Assembly: GCA_024274855.1 (NCBI GenBank)
Contig: JAJSAJ010000230.1
Coordinates: 1 to 12,928, forward strand
Source: Planctomycetota bacterium
GTDB lineage: Bacteria; Planctomycetota; Planctomycetia; Pirellulales; Pirellulaceae
Direction of reading: 5' to 3'
DNA: 12,928 nucleotides
The stretch's first letter is position 1, and each line of letters starts with the position of its first letter. The notes below the pieces were generated by a model. The model was not told the DNA's origin, did no database searches, and was given only the letters and a program-made list of their open reading frames with translations. This document shows positions 12,902-12,928 of this stretch, piece after piece. The translations under genes were made by a program, and so were the position numbers.

Positions 12902-12916
12902 CGGCATGACATGCCG
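12902..12916. repeat. 15-bp palindrome CGGCATG-A-CATGCCG
   Basis: Perfect 7-bp arms surround one central base, just right of the long hairpin. A one-base centre favours a protein-binding or cruciform site over an RNA loop. Confidence 0.5.
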
Positions 12917-12928
12917 GCCTTAGCTCAA

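Larger units (their letters stand above)
12498..12928. other. Intergenic region at right edge, repeat-rich
   Basis: No gene is supported over these 431 nt; the longest frame (12548-12907, minus) crosses the hairpin and repeats and has no motif. The region should contain the promoter of the SHD1/retropepsin gene near 12510-12560, but no clear -35/-10 pair was found. An AT-rich stretch (TTATCATTTGTCATTTTTTGG, about 12725-12745) lies between two dispersed repeats. It ends with a long hairpin and a CGGCATG palindrome. Confidence 0.5.

Noticed and set aside
12548..12907. 119-codon minus-strand open frame at the right edge
   Set aside because: It runs through the long hairpin and both dispersed repeats and has no recognisable domain.
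1..12928. CRISPR array, tRNA or rRNA gene
   Set aside because: No regularly spaced direct repeats of CRISPR size, no cloverleaf-like sequence and no conserved rRNA stretch were recognised; automated scans were not possible.

Overview
The window looks like chromosomal DNA of a planctomycete (Planctomycetota, probably of the Pirellulales/Planctomycetales kind; this is inferred from gene families, as there is no rRNA or marker gene). The pointers are: two twin-arginine-exported enzymes of the Gfo/Idh/MocA and aldo/keto reductase types; a secreted protein with an SHD1 domain and a retropepsin-like domain; a long TPR + VCBS/FG-GAP + ASPIC/UnbV lipoprotein; a secreted SGNH hydrolase with a GSSS motif; moderate-to-high GC; and long gaps filled with short palindromic repeats. 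TGA and TAG both end intact genes here, so the standard stop code appears to be in use.

Layout. (1) 1-381, minus: the N-terminus of a secreted protein that runs off the left edge. (2) 382-928: a divergent intergenic region. (3) 929-4549, plus: one very long TPR-VCBS-ASPIC/UnbV gene cut in two by a single in-frame TGA at 3086-3088. (4) 4758-5693, plus: a carbon-nitrogen (nitrilase superfamily) hydrolase. (5) 7996-5816, minus: an SGNH hydrolase followed 51 nt later by a TAT-exported Gfo/Idh/MocA oxidoreductase, probably one transcription unit, convergent with the hydrolase. (6) 7997-9235: about 1.2 kb without a convincing gene, holding a (AATAGGG)5 tandem repeat, a strong hairpin and a REP-like element. 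(7) 9236-9577, plus: a small TPR-like protein. (8) 10825-9932, minus: a TAT-exported aldo/keto reductase cut in two by a single in-frame TAG at 10310-10312. (9) 12497-11193, minus: an SHD1/helical/retropepsin secreted protein. (10) 12498-12928: an intergenic region with a 19-bp perfect hairpin and several repeats.

How the genes may work together. Most products are predicted to be exported: signal peptides, one lipobox and two TAT signals. A TAT-exported Gfo/Idh/MocA enzyme beside a secreted esterase-like SGNH hydrolase is a common planctomycetal pattern linked to carbohydrate processing, but no substrate can be read from the sequence. No defence, CRISPR or biosynthetic system was recognised.

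The most notable observation is that two otherwise complete genes of different families, about 7 kb apart and on opposite strands, each carry exactly one in-frame stop inside a conserved domain, with reading frame and family-like sequence intact on both sides. Both stops are followed by C. Recent nonsense mutation, base-calling or assembly error, and stop readthrough all fit. The second theme is the set of dispersed palindromic repeats, including a 45-bp repeat in opposite orientations on either side of the aldo/keto reductase and SHD1 genes.
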